Part shown: positions 42,301-57,300 of the stretch, in pieces
Numbering within the stretch: the stretch's first letter is position 1
How the letters are laid out: every line of letters begins with the position of its first letter
Position numbers and translations under genes: made by a program
The notes under the pieces: generated by a model
What the model saw: the letters and a program-made list of their open reading frames with translations, nothing else
Database searches by the model: none
What the model was told of the DNA's origin: nothing
Source: Fasciolopsis buskii
Lineage: Eukaryota; Platyhelminthes; Trematoda; Plagiorchiida; Fasciolidae
Assembly (NCBI GenBank): GCA_008360955.1
Contig: LUCM01005661.1
Span: 46,086 to 110,085 of the forward strand
Direction: 5' to 3'
Length of the DNA stretch: 64,000 bases

Positions 42301-45300
42301 ATGACAGATAGTTCAGTTTGATGGACGCTGAAAGGCAAGAACATCGGCCTCATCAAAAGGTTACGTACCGGAGAGCCAGATGAATTACTCATAGGCGAAA
42401 AATTAGAAAGACGCAGCTTACGGGATACCGCCCTTACAAAAGCGCAGAATGGCCAGCTAGCGGTGATGGATTAGGCTGTTCGTTTTTCGTTTGCGCTTTA
42501 CGAAATGTTCTTCGGTCTTTCGTATGGTGAACGAGCATTACATTCCTAGATTGCATAAATCAGTGTCGGGGTGTGTTGGTTGGATGTAAGGCGCTACCGG
42601 CGAAGCGCTTTTTTTCAAACACCCAACACGGTTGAAAGCCTCGTTTCCCCACTCATGATCCTGATTTGTTGTTTTGAAAAGTGCGGAATGTACAGATGCA
42701 TATGTTGAATGGTTGTCTCGGGGAAATTAGATAAAACACAAATCAACAAATTGGAAAGTCACGGAAATTATCCCAGGTGGGAAATTCAAAGTGCTAACGG
42801 TTACCTCCAGAGTTAGATGTTACGGGGCGAAAAAAGGATCGGAAATGAGATGAGACAGTGGTCCGATGGGCCCGGAGGAGATCAGGATGTGATACCCTAT
42901 AACGTTGGAATGAGATCGTGGGTATGGATGGTCGCCAGTACGATGGCGGATATCAACCAGTTGGTAAAGGCCGTCGACTCCAGAGAAAGCTTCTGCATCA
43001 CATCTTATTGTCAAAATATCCGACGAATGCAACAACCATTCCTTGGTGTAAATCCTTCAGTATGGTTGGAGTGGGTGTCTCAGGCTCTAAGTTGGCTGCT
43101 CTCCCTGAACGCATTTCGAAATGCTTCTATGTGACCTGCGTCAAAAATGGTCTCTGGTTGAGTAGTCCCATGCACTATCTTCTCATATTGGATGTGTCCC
43201 TAATAAAATACCAGGATGAGTACGGACGCTGGGAACCCTCCACCGAGTTCGCTGATCATTGATAATCACTCTAGAGGAGCTGGTTAAACTCTGGTTCCAA
43301 ACCAACCATAAGCGGCGTAAGAAGCTCACGAATGTGCTTACCAGCATTCTGTTGAAGGGGGGTTACTGGGTGCCTAGAATGTCTAGCCCCATCCGAGTGG
43401 CGCATGAGTTGAACAATCAGTCACCGATCCCCGATGGGTTACGTGACCCTCAGATCATCCTGCTGCCCTTTAGATTAGACCACTTGGTGAAAAGCCTAGG
43501 GTGTGGTCCTCTAAACCAATCCTCTATTTCCGTTTGGGCATCCGGGTAGTAGTGCACCCGCAGAGTACTCATGGATCCCTGTGGATAGCCGGTGACATGG
43601 CGATGAGGAATAGGGGAACTTGACGCATTATTTCTTTTTCCTTTTTCGCTCATGGTTTTCATCCCTCACCATGATTCCGATGGCACACTATCTGTATTCA
43701 GATTTATGTGAAATAAAATAAATGAATAAACGATGGTATCGCCAGCAGTGGTAAGTAATCTGGCAATCTGGATATGGAAATAATGATCCAAAGGCCAGAG
43801 AATCATTCCTATTTGGGGGGGGGGCGGTAACTGATACAAAAATACCGGTTGGATACATGGACTCAAGTTTTCGACCACGTAATTTGAGAATTCCGGTTGG
43901 AGAAGTTATCGTGAAAGTCGGATGAAAGTGACGGATTGGTGGATGTAAGCGCAAACTTTAACTTTTGAGAAAAATTAAGGATGAAGTTAGTAGTTTGAAA
44001 GTTTAAGGTGATTTGTATCTGATCAGGGAGAAATTTGTATTTCACTCAAAAGTAGGACAACTCGGATGAAATCTGGAGAAAATGATGCCATAGTGTTTAT
44101 CTCGGTTTAAATCACGAATGTTAGATCGTGTGATCTTGTTTCCCGTTCTGTCATTGAGCGCGTGAAGATGAATGAAAACGGTTTTTCATTTGATTCGTGA
44201 GATTCACGTTTGGTGTGAGTGAACCAGCAACTCAACGCTAATAATTGGAATAGAGAGCCACATGACACCTCAGTCTGTTGGGCGTGGCAGTGAACCGGGC
44301 GGCAGCGGAGCTGTCTGCCATACAGGTCAAAGGCTTGGGTTGTTGCTTCATTGGTCAGTTCCCTACCTGGATTTCGACAACCGGGGGGTGTACGGTCCGC
44401 TAACGAATCATCGATACCGATGGACAACCGATGACGTGAAATTGCGGACTGCAATAGTTGACATTGTGTGGCGAACTTACACAGTGTTCAGCGTTCTTTG
44501 CCTTTCTCCCTCATTCCTCTCCACCTTCACCATTGTTGGGATAGCATGAAATGTACACAATTTATATATGCTTATAGTAGTATCTGGATGGGTGAACAAA
44601 ATTTCCCGGAAGCACTCGATCGGTTTCGTGGTTATTGCCGCTCGTCAGATATAAGTTCCCGGTATTCTCTTCCCCAGACGTCCTTATACTTGTACCAGAT
44701 ACTATTGACAATTTCTATCTATTATGGTGGCATTCTGACCTAGTTCCTAAGGTTGGCTCAGCCCAACTAACAGAATCATCAACGAATACAGTTGTGATTT
44801 TCCCGTGGACTCTTCTGCGAAGGTCCTCCATGCACACTCTTGATACTTCTATTTGTATTCTGGAGCGATATATATATATATATATGTATATGCAACGAAT
44901 CCTTCTACAACTTTTTGATGAATTTATCGTCCATGCACAGTGGATTAGGCACCATTGTCTTCGACTTTGACCATGCTCAGCCCCCTTTTTTCGGTCACAC
45001 ATCCGGTGGTTTACCACCAGTGCAGCGCGGTGGGTTTTGAGCACTATCCGAGATTCTGTTAGTCAGTGGTCACTTCATAGGTTAGCTTTTGAGCTTAAAT
45101 ACGTGTCGTTGATCAATACGTTTGCTATGCAAGTCTAATGTACTTTACTTCACTTTATTCTGGGCGCTTTTTTAAATTCTTTCGGCTAGTTATGATTTCA
45201 TTCCGTTTTATATGCCGCCTTTTGTTTAATTGCGCCCAGCCATGTTTTTCATGGTCAAACCATCCCGTAACTCACTTGCTAAGTGTCCCACGTTGGTTGA

Positions 45301-48300
45301 CGTACGGAATCCTTTCCTGAGCTTCGCGCAGCTGTCGGTCCGTAGACCGCCGAGCGATCAGTCAGTCCTGAGCACCATCAAGACCTTGACCACAAATTTG
45401 ATGCTTTAGTGAACGCGCATTGTCTTTTACGGTCATTTTGTGATGGTTTGCACACAGTAGATCTACATGGAACCCCTAGTTAAGTGGGGGGACCCTCCAA
45501 TGTGTGTCGCATTAGTCAGAATGATTAGCGCCAAACTTTACAGGAAGTTTGCGAAAATTTCGAATGTTTTCCCAAAAGTCCTCAACTAAACTAAGGAAAC
45601 AACAGTATAGTTGTTTTTACGAGGTAGCATCGAAAACCAAGGCACAGGAGTGCTAGGTCGGTCATGTTAAAACAATAGACAAAACATCCGTACTGTTATG
45701 TTGTATCTCGTTCTGCAAAACGAATGATATTGCCAAAAGAATGGAACAGTCTCATTTTGATGATCCAATAGAATTGGGTTAGTTTATGAAATTAAGCAAT
45801 GTCTTTTTTACTGCTCTCCTTGCAGCACTGACGTTTATGTTGATTCTTCACTCACATTCGTTTTTATTATTGGGCTGTTGTTAAACTGTTGGCCTTATTC
45901 ATTATTGTTACCTTGATTCCTTCATATAACAGTTAAAACCAACGCACCGTTTGGTAAAGTCGAACCAATCTGACGTCCGAACACCCAGGCCGTAGTTGAT
46001 TAATCCAACAAGGCCGGTAATTTCGTGGTAAATAAGGACATTTTGTGCCCAGATATGGTTCGATATAATAGCAACAATCACCCTCATCCTCCCTTCGCTC
46101 GCTACATTCGCATTCCCATATTTGCTCTTCTCCCATCTTCTGCAGGATTATTACAAACAGATCACCAATCCGATGGACTTGTGCACCCTGGAGAAATTGG
46201 TCAAAGAAAATCGATTTCGGTCGCGAGCGGAATTCCTGGTCCAAGTCGATCTGATTTTGTCCAATTGTATCCAGTTTAACGGGGCCGAAAGCCCACTTTC
46301 TGATGTTGCGAAAAATCTGGTCGAGGCTGCCCGAACTCGGTTGGAGCAGGATGCTGAAATGTTGGACACAATAGAGGCGAATATTCGAATCAAGTACGTT
46401 GATCTCTCTGTTTCGATGCTAATCGAATACCAGTTATGTTTTTAGTCAGCGATTTCGTGTCTAGCTTGTCCCACTCCTGTTATCTTATTATTTAGTGTAT
46501 AGTTTGCAAGTCTTAGGATAGGTACATTATTCTGTCAGAGTTGTTCTAAGTATCATCCAGCATCCATCCCATATAATAAATTATTCAGTTGAAAGTGCCA
46601 ACACTGAATAGCCAAGTACATCACGTGAACAGTCTGTTTATTCGAGACTATGGGTCGTCTACCCGTTACACTGACGTTGGAATCGAATGGCCGTCAAATC
46701 TCCTCATCCTTTTTGATTATGCCATATGTGGTTTATGGAGTATGTCGAAGTCCACGTAATGTCCTCTCATTTTCATAAATGAAAAAACTAGCGATTCTTA
46801 TTCCTTCAGTTGAATTCATTTGTCGTTTGAAGATTGAACTTACTATCTTTCTGTTCCTGACCAGTTACTGTTGCGGTCTTACTTGACTCCAATCTCAATA
46901 TTCCGAGGTCCGACCATGGTGTTCGTTCTTATCAAGCCATAGGTTTGTCTACGAATCCGATATCTTTACCGATTGTATGCCACTTAGTTGATCTCGTTCT
47001 TGTGCACTTGTACTACTTCACCTTTCAAAGTGGGAATAGATGTCATAAAGTTGGTGGCTAACCGTGGGCAAGATGAGCCCAAGTAGCACAAGCATTGTCT
47101 GATAAAGTGGTGGATTTTTACTCGGAAAATGTCTTTCCGTTTTTAGGGCACCACACGAGGGTCTCTAGAGTATGTTGCGACATGGTTTACGCGGTTGGCT
47201 AGTAGACGAAATCGACACTTATTGTTCTCTTTCATTCACTCGACTGTGCTTTCCAGATGAGGCGAATGAATCTGATTGCTGATCATTGACTTGCATGAAC
47301 TGGCACTAGTGCGTTGTTGATTGCAATGGTATGTACAAGGTTTAAAATTGCGGCCCCTAACTGAAAGACCAGAAGTGTCGGTGGTATTGCCTTGATTCAT
47401 TCCTGAGTATTCCTGACGGCGGCTTATCAGCCTGGTATTCACCAGTGGTGTATGTTTATCAACTCGGAATTTTCGCTGTTGAAAACCATGCAACGAGCAC
47501 GATCGCACAGCTGTTCTCACTCGGATTGTCCGGACTAATATTTAATGCTAACTAGGATAACATCGCGTAGTAATGAGTACCTTTACAATGTTCACTGGCG
47601 GTTTTTGCCTTGGCTTTGTATGACGAATTACTTCTTTTCCTCCATCGTCCGATCGTTTTTTCTTCTTTCTTTGAATGAAAATATTGTTCTTTGATGCCTC
47701 AATATTGTGCACGATACCATCTCTTTCTTTTGTCCCACATTATCTAGCCAACCGGACTCCGTGGCAGATGCAGAAGGTCCACCGGGCGAAATCTCAAGAT
47801 CCGTGATAGAATCAAGTGACCTTGAGGAAACTAGTTCGAGGCGTGTGCCAACCGCTTCTTCTGATGGTGATTTGGGTCCGTCTGGACAACAAGAGCGAGA
47901 ACCACGTAAACTAGGGGCGATGAAACGTCGTGCCCCGTCCACGACTGGTTTGGAAAGGCCTAATAAACTAGCAAAAGTTACCGGATCTGATACAAATCTC
48001 GCACTGATGGACTCCAATTCTCAACCAGCCTCTTTTGGTGCGCCTGCTTCAGTTGAACCATCTGGACGTAGTCTTCGGCAACGTACGGCGGGTACGTGGT
48101 ACGGTGTAGACTTGGAGTACGATGATGATGACGATGACGAGGCCGATGACGACAACGGGGGCGATGATGACGATGACGATGATATGGCAGACGCAGATGA
48201 AGATGAGGAAGCGGCCGCCGCAGGTGGTCCAGAGGACAATGACGACTATGCAGACGATGATGCCAGTCGAAGTAGGAACGTTCGGGCATTTTCCAAACGT

Positions 48301-51300
48301 CGGGCTCATCACGGCACAGATGATGAGGATGTCGACGATACTAGTCGAGTCCAACCCTGGGCTGCGTACGAAGACAGTATTACTGACCCTGTTGGTCATT
48401 TCGCCAGAGTTCGAGGAGATGAAGAGCCTACTTGGTCCTCACCGGCTCCCATGCTCGATGGTACGTTTATCTGTGAGCGTTTATTTCGTGATAAACGTTA
48501 CTGAACATATCATTCTGCGAAATCGTTCATCATTGCCATTCTCAGTAGCTGCTTAATACGTACAACTAAGGGTTTTATTCGGGGATTGCTAACAGAACAG
48601 CTTCACAGTACAATGACCCGTTAATTCAATCGTAAATGGTATCCAAATTTCGCCGATAGTTCTTAGGCTCCTCATTTTGTCTTCGATGATGCAGACTATT
48701 TTTAATGTTTTTTTTTCTTCAAAAATTGGTGTGCGTTGTAGTTCACTTTGATGATTTCCCTCTTCTCTCCTTCCTCTCTTTTATTCAACTTATCCCTTCT
48801 GTCTACAACCAAATCTCTACCAGCTCTGCCTACCCATAGTGTCCCCACTAACAAACACGCCCGATAGTCGCAATGGCTCATTGCCAAATAGTGTAGTAAG
48901 TGGTTTTTCGTCTCAAGCCTCGTCAGCTTCTGAATCTCGGTTCCTCCTGAATCTCGGCAGATTGGCCAACAGAGGTGTTTGGCTTTGACAGTGGACTCAT
49001 TTTCCATTGATGTCTGCTGCGTCAGTGAAAAAACGAATTCAGGATTCGAATAGAGTAGTAATTCAAATAACTGCGGCGATTATCTTGTTAGGATATGTCC
49101 TGTTCATTTCAGGAGACGAAGCAGCTCGGGCTTTGGGTTAACGCGATGCGAAGGCTGAATCGTGCCTTTTAGGCTGGATCCCGGCTAACAGTCGCTTGTG
49201 CGCCGTGAGACTGGACGGGTCAGTCGGGGTCCAGAAGAATAGTTATGTTAAACACAGTTTATTTGTCATCTCGGCATACGCCCGATCAGATTAAAACGCC
49301 GACACACAAAATGATGAGTTTTATGACGAATTCGTCACTTTTGTTCGTAAGGGCAAAGGCCCTGACATTGTAGTGGTGACAGGTGATTTTAATGCACAAG
49401 TTGGTGAACTGAATGTATCGGAAGCCTGTTTAGGTGGGCGATGTGCCTAGCCTGTTCAGCGAATGGATAACGGCGAATGGCTTCTCTGATTTTGAGTGGA
49501 CAATAATTTGTTCCTGTCTAGCACGAATTTCCGACAGTTCGCGTCTCACAGCGACATGACGCTCTAACTCTACGGAAAGTCTGAGTCAGATCGACCGTAT
49601 TTCAGTAAGCTAACACTGGAGCGGTTCTGTCCAGAATTGTAAGTCGTACTGGACTACATACGTCGATTTGGATCATGCTTTAGTTTTAATGCGATTTTTG
49701 TTGCAGCTCAACGGTCATTGATGGAGACCAGAAACCCGATTGGCCGTCGAACGTCTATCTGATTTGGCTGTTCTCAGCAGCTGTGAACAGAATCTCGGGC
49801 GAACTAAGAAGTTCGATGAGTCTTAATGTAGACGAGCACTGGGACGAAATCAAATAGGCAGTGCACTTGGCATCAGGTTTCGCCTGTGGTTCTAGATGTG
49901 GCGTTCATCAGGGACACTGGATCTCACTTGGGCCGTTTGGCTTAATGGATCAAAAACGCCGGCGCCGTGACTACAAGAAGGTGATTGAGATGCATCGTCA
50001 ACTGCATTGTCAATTAACGGTAAGCCTTAAGAAAGACCGTTAAAACTGGTGGGTTAAGGTAGCCGAAGAGGTGGAAGAAGCGGCGGCCTCAGGTAACAGT
50101 AAAATATTATTTAAGCTTATACAATTCAACAGTTTGCAGTGAAATTTGGTTAGTGAGGTCGTGTGCGATAGGAATGGAGAGTTGATCCATGGTAGACAGC
50201 AAAGACGGGATCATTGGGCTGAGCAATTTGAGGATCAGTTTAGTTGGCCGCACACCAATGTGTTTAGACCAATGTCTGCAGCTACGAATCCTCGGGAGGT
50301 ATCTTTTGGTTCCTCAATATAATTGGATGTAAAATTGAATGTTCGACTGCTGAAGGTGGTGGGGGAAGCGACCGATCCCCTCGAACGTCTCCTAGTTCTT
50401 TTCAAATTGGGTGGAGAAGCCTTGATAAAGTTAATTACCTCCTTGCTTCGTGATATTTGGAACGGGTAACGTATTGCATTATCGTGGGATGAGTCACTGA
50501 ATATACCCATCTTCAAGAAGGACACACGGAGTGACTGTGGCAATCATTGTGGGATTAGTTTACTTCCGGTATGTCAGCGAAGTTGGTGAACCTGTTTCGA
50601 GCATTGTACTTGCATACCTATGGTCGCGTGAGAGTATGCGGTGAACTGACAAGTCCATTGGAAATGACTAGCGGCGTTCGGCTAGTGGCAGTGGGTCGTA
50701 AACAGTGGCGACCATTTTATCATTTTCTGTCGTATCAGTATGATCAAAAGAAAACGTTTGTTTATGTAGTTAGACTGTTGTGTACGGTAGCATTCTTTTC
50801 TTTCCCAACCTGCTTGGGTCCACTTGCTGTTCCTCTTAGATATTCACTTTTTATGGAAACGTAACTGCGAGGAAAAGGCAGCGCTCATTGAGGCTTCTCC
50901 TGATGTTTACCGCTGAACCGCGATGATGATGATGTGATTTTCCCAAGGTCCTGGTCGTTGAACTTCTATCCTCGATGACAAGGTCGTTTTTTATCGGTTC
51001 AGATGTCTGATAGTTGACAGGTGAATCAAGCGTTAGTTATCCCAAAAAGAAATTAAGTTGGAATTCCGAAACACCGGTCACTGATGATAGACAGCAAATC
51101 TCTTTCGCCCGGCCCTTTATTACATCCGACCTACTAAATTTTTATGCGGTTCCATCTCCTGTAAACTTGAAGGCCATGTTTAACGGGCCCCCTACACATT
51201 GGATCTTAGAAGGGGGTGTGATTTTGTTTGCTAATTTGTTTATCCAACCGGCTAACCTGCGAGCAAATCCATGGGTGCTTATTCGTACACCGCACGGATG

Positions 51301-54300
51301 GCATTATTCACTAGGTAGCCGAATATGGTTTGCTGTGAACGTGAAGTGGAATCAACGTAAAGACTATGATTCTGCCAGCATCCAAGACTGGTAACCGCAT
51401 TTTTCGACTGATAGTTTAAATTTGATTTTGTCAGTTCATTATGTTTCGACACGTGATTGACTTTGTGCTTTCCCCAACACAATCGTAATCTCAGTGGTTC
51501 TATCCACTTTCTATTTTGATTGCTTGGAAATGTAGTTTGTTTGTGGAATGATTCATTACACAGTACCAACGGGTACACTTGTCTCTAGAAGCCACTCGTT
51601 GAAACCGCCTTATACGGTTTCAGCTGGTGAATTGTGTTTGTTTACAGTGCCCCTCAGGGAGGCTCGAATCCGGGACGAACGATTTTGTGTCGCTGGCTTA
51701 TCCGGATTAACATCAACATTGGCTTACCTAAAATAGTGGCACTCCGTTACCGGCTTTCGCACGGTCACAGACCAGTGCTCAGAACGATCAACTCTTGTGT
51801 GATAAATGAATTCCCTTTAGCAAGTCCAATTTAATCAGAATCGATCATGAAGCGAAGTGTAGCTCTCTCCCGAAAATTGCTGAAGCACTATGCAGCCTTG
51901 ATTTTCAGTTTATTGTTGTTCACCCCGAGTCACAAAAATGTGCAAGGTGAGGCTACGAGCTTGTGCCAAAAGCGCACGACCGCTTTGTTTGGGTCCGGTG
52001 GGTCATGCGACAGTGAAGTGAACTATGCCTGGGACCCAGGACTGGCCGACAATCCCGGTCGAACTTAGTTTACTGACGCACGGGATTGGACAGACTGCCA
52101 GTTGGAAAGCAGGACGGAAACCAACCGTTCGCCCTAACTCTGAAACATCAAAAATGGGGTTTGATTTTCGTGCCACGACGTTTGAAATGAAGACCGAAGA
52201 AGGGACGATGAGCCCGACAGACGGGGGACAATTGGTTAACGAGTCTTAACCTCAAGGACCTACGTAATCCGTTTGATTATAACAAATGAATAGAACAACT
52301 TTATTGACCCGCCCGGGAGGGAGGAGCATTTGATCGTTCTCGTTTAGGTCAGCGGGGTGGCGTTGAACCAGAATCAAGACGACCAACTGGGGCCTCCAGA
52401 ATTCGCGATGATGATAAGCAAGTATGAAACAGTATGCACATTTGATTTAGCCTAATAAGCCAAGTGGGATAAATGCACAAGGTCCCACGGTTTGCCGGCA
52501 TTGAATGAGCATTTTGCTGTATGGCAATAATGTTCAAAAAATACCGTTACGTTTGTGATATTTGTATTGTTCAACCACGATATTTAACTGACTTTTTTAA
52601 CTGTGCTCGAACAGGCGTCCTCTGAAACGAAATGCCGTTACATCACTGTAAATATACATTTGGTAGAACAATCCCGAGGTTTAGTGCCAGGTAAGTGACA
52701 GCCAATAGAAAACAAAGCGATCAGTGTTGTGGTCTACTCAGCATGTAGAACGGAAAGCGAATGTCAACTTTTGTCTACTGATGAGGTAGATGGGTGTGTT
52801 TGAATAATCCTTTGGCATCAAAAGACACACCAACGGACTCAGTGGACTCACAAATTCCAAGGTTTGACTAATGCAAGATAACCGTCTAAGTGGAAAATTA
52901 GGAGCTTCGCTCTACTAACCAGGTACAATGCGTTATCCCTCTGGAGCGCTCTCAGCAAACGGCTACTCATACCATTGGAGCACACTGGACCTGTCATAAT
53001 TCAGTCCATTCTACGGAAACCGCCTGACCAGGATCCGACCCCTTCCATCGCAAGGTGTAACTAGATTCACTCTGTCCAGATAGCATTCAATATTGGTGAA
53101 GTATTTAGCTGTAACTATAAAGTATCCCAATTCTTTTGGTTGAGCTTTGTTCACCGTATTATGGGCTCTGTAAATTGAATCTGTCTTTCTTCAAAACATT
53201 TTGACACAGCGCGATGCGATCACCGTTTCCGTGTTTCATTCTGCCGTTTTTCTTCTCGTAATCATCTGTCCACGTTTATGATTGTTCGCCTACTCCCTGT
53301 TGGTGTCTTATTCAAGGGCATTAACGCACGCTGGGAGAGAAAGAGAGAGAATAGCGTTGATAAAATTTAAGTTCATTGAGACTGAGCAAACTAGTTCGCG
53401 TACATTCATGTGACGATGACAGTCGTTCTGTATGCATATTCAGCCCATACTCTAATGCTAGTCTCCTTATTTTCTTTTCATTTGTCAAATGACAAATGTG
53501 CAATATTTGAGAATAAAATTGTTTATCGTTAAACGGCTCAAGTAAGTCGCACTGACAATCGAGGGCTTGTTTTGATAGAATGAGTCATAATGATGGAGAA
53601 TAGTCCGGGAAATTTACAAGTGCTCAGTTCATTTGTTCTCGTACTTTTACACCTTTTGAAAAGATCTCGAAATGGCCCGACCCGCTCAATCACCATCCTT
53701 GCCTACCGAATCGAATCGTCCTCGTGGTCATCTCCATCGGCATGGAGTTCAGATTGTTTCAGACAACGGGCAACGACGACAACTGGAAGAAGCGGTGGAT
53801 GCGGACACCGCCGAAGGGGATGATGACGATGCAGAGTTGAATGAAGACGATACTTTGAATGCCCGTGCTGACGCTCATTCATATTCCGAAGACAGTGTGA
53901 GCGATGTGCCCGATTGGGATCCTCATCAGCTACGCACACATGGCTCTCCAAACCCCTATTCTAATCATCGTCAGGTGACTTATATTGACGAAGAAACTAG
54001 GGTACGTCTACATTATCGTCAAGAACAGGGAAATTTTGCCCAACATCTCTCGCACATCCTAGTGTACGCAATGACTGGTCGGTCATTTGTTCTCCTTTCT
54101 GATTTTACTTTTTTCATTCACACAGTCAAAATAATTGTAATCAGAAGTTCCTGTCTCCCGTTCTCTCTTTTTATCTGGAATGTAATGATAAATCAATCTC
54201 TTTATGTAGCTGTTGAGACTTAGTGAGTCTGGAAAGTTGCCACTCTATCCATTGATCCCTTGATCTCGCTTCTGTTCGTGATTTAGAACGCGCCTCCTCG

Positions 54301-57300
54301 GGTTGTTATGTCTTGAGCCTGATAACGCCTACAAGTTGCAAATACTCCGGCATCTGTGAGGGCTTGGTGGAGGCCATTGGGATAATAGCCACGTACAGTG
54401 CAGTGAGAGTTAACCTGAAATGATTTGAAAGCTGAGTTCGCCTATGAAAGTCATGGAAATACTACTGGACATGTATTTGGATCTGGCCGGTAGGGACTCC
54501 CAACGGTGCAGTGGATGTCCACCTAGGTACAACTTGGTCTATAACTCCAATGATAAGAGGCATTTGTGGTAACCCTTTTTTGACAGACTCGTTACATGAA
54601 TTTCATGCTTACTGGTCGCTTGGTTGGCAATCGAACGGCCTGCTTAGAACGACTCCTGAGCTAGCCCCCTACTCTTTCCTAACCTTCTGTAATGGAAAAG
54701 TCAGAGAAGCAGGATGCTCACGAACATGAAAGATGCGTTGTGTTCTGCATACGTGCCACATATGATACAAATAGAATAGTACATCTGTCCTGTCACATTT
54801 CGACCTTGGTTAGCTGACTGGGGTTTTTTGCGTGACGCATTTTCCAACCCGTGAACAGTAAGCTGGGGCACTTCGTCTACTCGTTTATTTGGGATTGAAG
54901 GGTGACTTGGTCTTTTGGTAACACTTAGTGTCTCAGTGTGGAGATGAACTAATACGGCAGTTTTGCTTACTCATGCCATTGATTGCAAGCTAGTTCTCAG
55001 CATAAGGTCATTGATGAATTCGGTCGATCAGAGCTAAAGAAGGAGAAGAAGCTCCGCTCCGAACATTACTACAGTTTCCAAGATTGAGACATATTTGTGT
55101 CTTAACCAGGACAGATAACTCAGGGAGTGTAAAAATAACTAGTACGGTAAGGAGAACCAATCTTTGGAGATGTTGTTTCGAGAAGAATTGTCACTTGCGT
55201 AGACTAACAGGGAGAAGAAAAGGAACTACGGAGGAAGGCTGCGTGCGAGATGGAGTTGGGGATGATTGAATCGCACAAAAAGTGTGCACTCGAAATGTTT
55301 GCATTAAGCAGAAAACGACCCGCCAAAACCTTTTGATTTCCTGGGGAATATCATTTTTGTGTCTACATGAAATAATCGAGTCAGGATCAGCATTCATCCA
55401 GCTGCAGTTGATGACAGGAGAGGATATCTATGACAAGGAGGAGCAGAGAGCAATGTCATCAGCAAACTCGCGGGTAAGGCTATAAGTATTTATGCGGCGA
55501 GAGAACATAATGGAGAAGAGCACCCAATCTTTGGGGACGCCAGCTGTCATTTGGTATATGTTCAGTGGGACATCGTTTATACAGATCTAAAACGATATTC
55601 ATGGATGGAAAACTTTGCACTAATAACCTTAGGTTGTGCGCAAGTAAAATTCGTATTTCTTTGACCTATTGAGACAAAACAGAACACCTTCGAGATCGTA
55701 GCGAATAGGTTGTTTCAATTCCAGATTAGTCTTCCGTGTTTCAGGATAACAGCAGTTCTGTCCAGCCTGCGTTTCTTGTCTCATCCCAAAAACACCACTG
55801 ATCAGGCGAATTTAGTCACCATATTATCCGTACCTATTGCATTGTTGTCTACTCCCGGATAAGAAGTTGCAGTTTTTTTCATGTGCACGATTTGAGCTAT
55901 ACGGACAGCACAACTAGTCGCCTCAGTCACATCTTATCAACCGTAATCTCGTTTACTTAGCAACTCGTATCTGTATGTGCGTGTTATTGTTTACATAGGC
56001 CGAACAGAATTTTCGATCACCCGCTGTTTACATACACACACTTGAAATTCTGCGTTGTTCCATTTTGTATTTTGCTGATTCATGCAGCTGTCCTTGTCTC
56101 ACCCAACCCTACTTCTTCCCACACAATCAGTTTTCCATGGGTGAATCGGCTAGTGTTCAACCCCCTTTACCGCCACTTACGGACGAACTCGTGGCACAGG
56201 ATTTGCAACTCACCGACTCCGAAGATGGAAGCAGTCTGTCCGGACAAGGTGGCGAGTTGTGCGCGGACAGCAGTGATATAGCATTTGTTTCTTCGGTACG
56301 TGCGTCCGGCGGTCCAAAGTAGTTGTCCACTGTCTCACTTTATTCACGTATGTTTCTGTATGCTACAAGATAACAGCCGCAATACGGTTATTGCCCACGT
56401 TCTTGGAAAGGAGATTTCAACCAGTCATTGGTTTTTTGGAGCATGCTTGATGGACCGGTGCACTGTCGTTCGTCTGACTGCACCAGGTTTCATCTCAGTC
56501 GGCAGTGATTCTGGAGTTTGGTACTCTGGTTTCCTACAATCACTAAATCGCAGTTAGTTGACGACCTGGCAGGAATCTCTAGTTTTTGTTATAGTGTCAT
56601 TTTTCTGTTTATCGACAGAATGAAACGAATAAAAAATGGACAGATGAATCGAAAAAATTTCGGTTAGCATCCATATGTTTGTGATGCAAATTTTATCGGC
56701 CGTAAAAATTATTGTGTCTTGAATCCTAACCGGGAAGTCGATCTTAGTCCAGCTATTCAGATTCAACGATCACTAGTTCCGAATCAGTTTTCCATGACCA
56801 CATTTACTCATCCCCAAATGAGGAACATGTACACCCGGTGGTTCATCTGCGGAAATCGGGACTGGATATCTGTTTGGGCTATCATTTCCCAGTTTAGGAT
56901 TTAATATACGTTTGTTTCACACGCAGTACAAGCGGTCCTTCGAACATTGTCTTGTCTGTTGGATGGTACATTTCTTGTTATTTTTTCTTTTTCAGATAAC
57001 TATTTTTACCAGGGATTTTCGAGAAAAGGTTGTAGTATTCCAGGCACCGCTGGGCACCTTTGTTAGACATTGCACCTCTTGTCTTCGCACGTCTGTACGC
57101 AGCATGCAACCGGTGAGGAGTTTCGTAGTTGTCCTGGAGAAACTTTTTCACTTTGGTCAGAATTAGGAGCTGTGACGAAAATTATGAGCGAGAATAAAAA
57201 GAAGAAACAATTTGCAGAGTTCATCACACATATTAGTTCTTCCGTTTTTCATCCCCACGTCATAGGCTATCCACTGAGACCCACGATTCCTTTGTGGACT

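Larger units (their letters stand above)
40012..46145 (+). other. TAF1 intron 16, largest intron
   Basis: GTAAGG...CTGCAG, 6134 bases, splitting bromodomain 2. It holds an antisense LINE (40950-42600), a reverse R1 copy (43255-43560), an R3 copy (44588-44700) and a (TA)n tract (44868-44891). 42620-43250 and 44900-46100 are unassigned. Confidence 0.85.

Noticed and set aside
42817..43134. 105-codon plus-strand frame in intron 16
   Set aside because: No similarity recognised; overlaps other frames of similar length and lies between an antisense LINE and an R1 repeat.
47978..48399. Antisense frames rich in His/Arg, Ser or Ile/Val
   Set aside because: Shadows of the GAY repeat in TAF1 exon 18.
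51014..51394. 126-codon plus-strand frame in intron 18
   Set aside because: No recognised family, no splice context; listed only within the intron description.
51640..51700. Minus-strand B-box-like GGATTCGAGCC
   Set aside because: No convincing A box or repeat partner.
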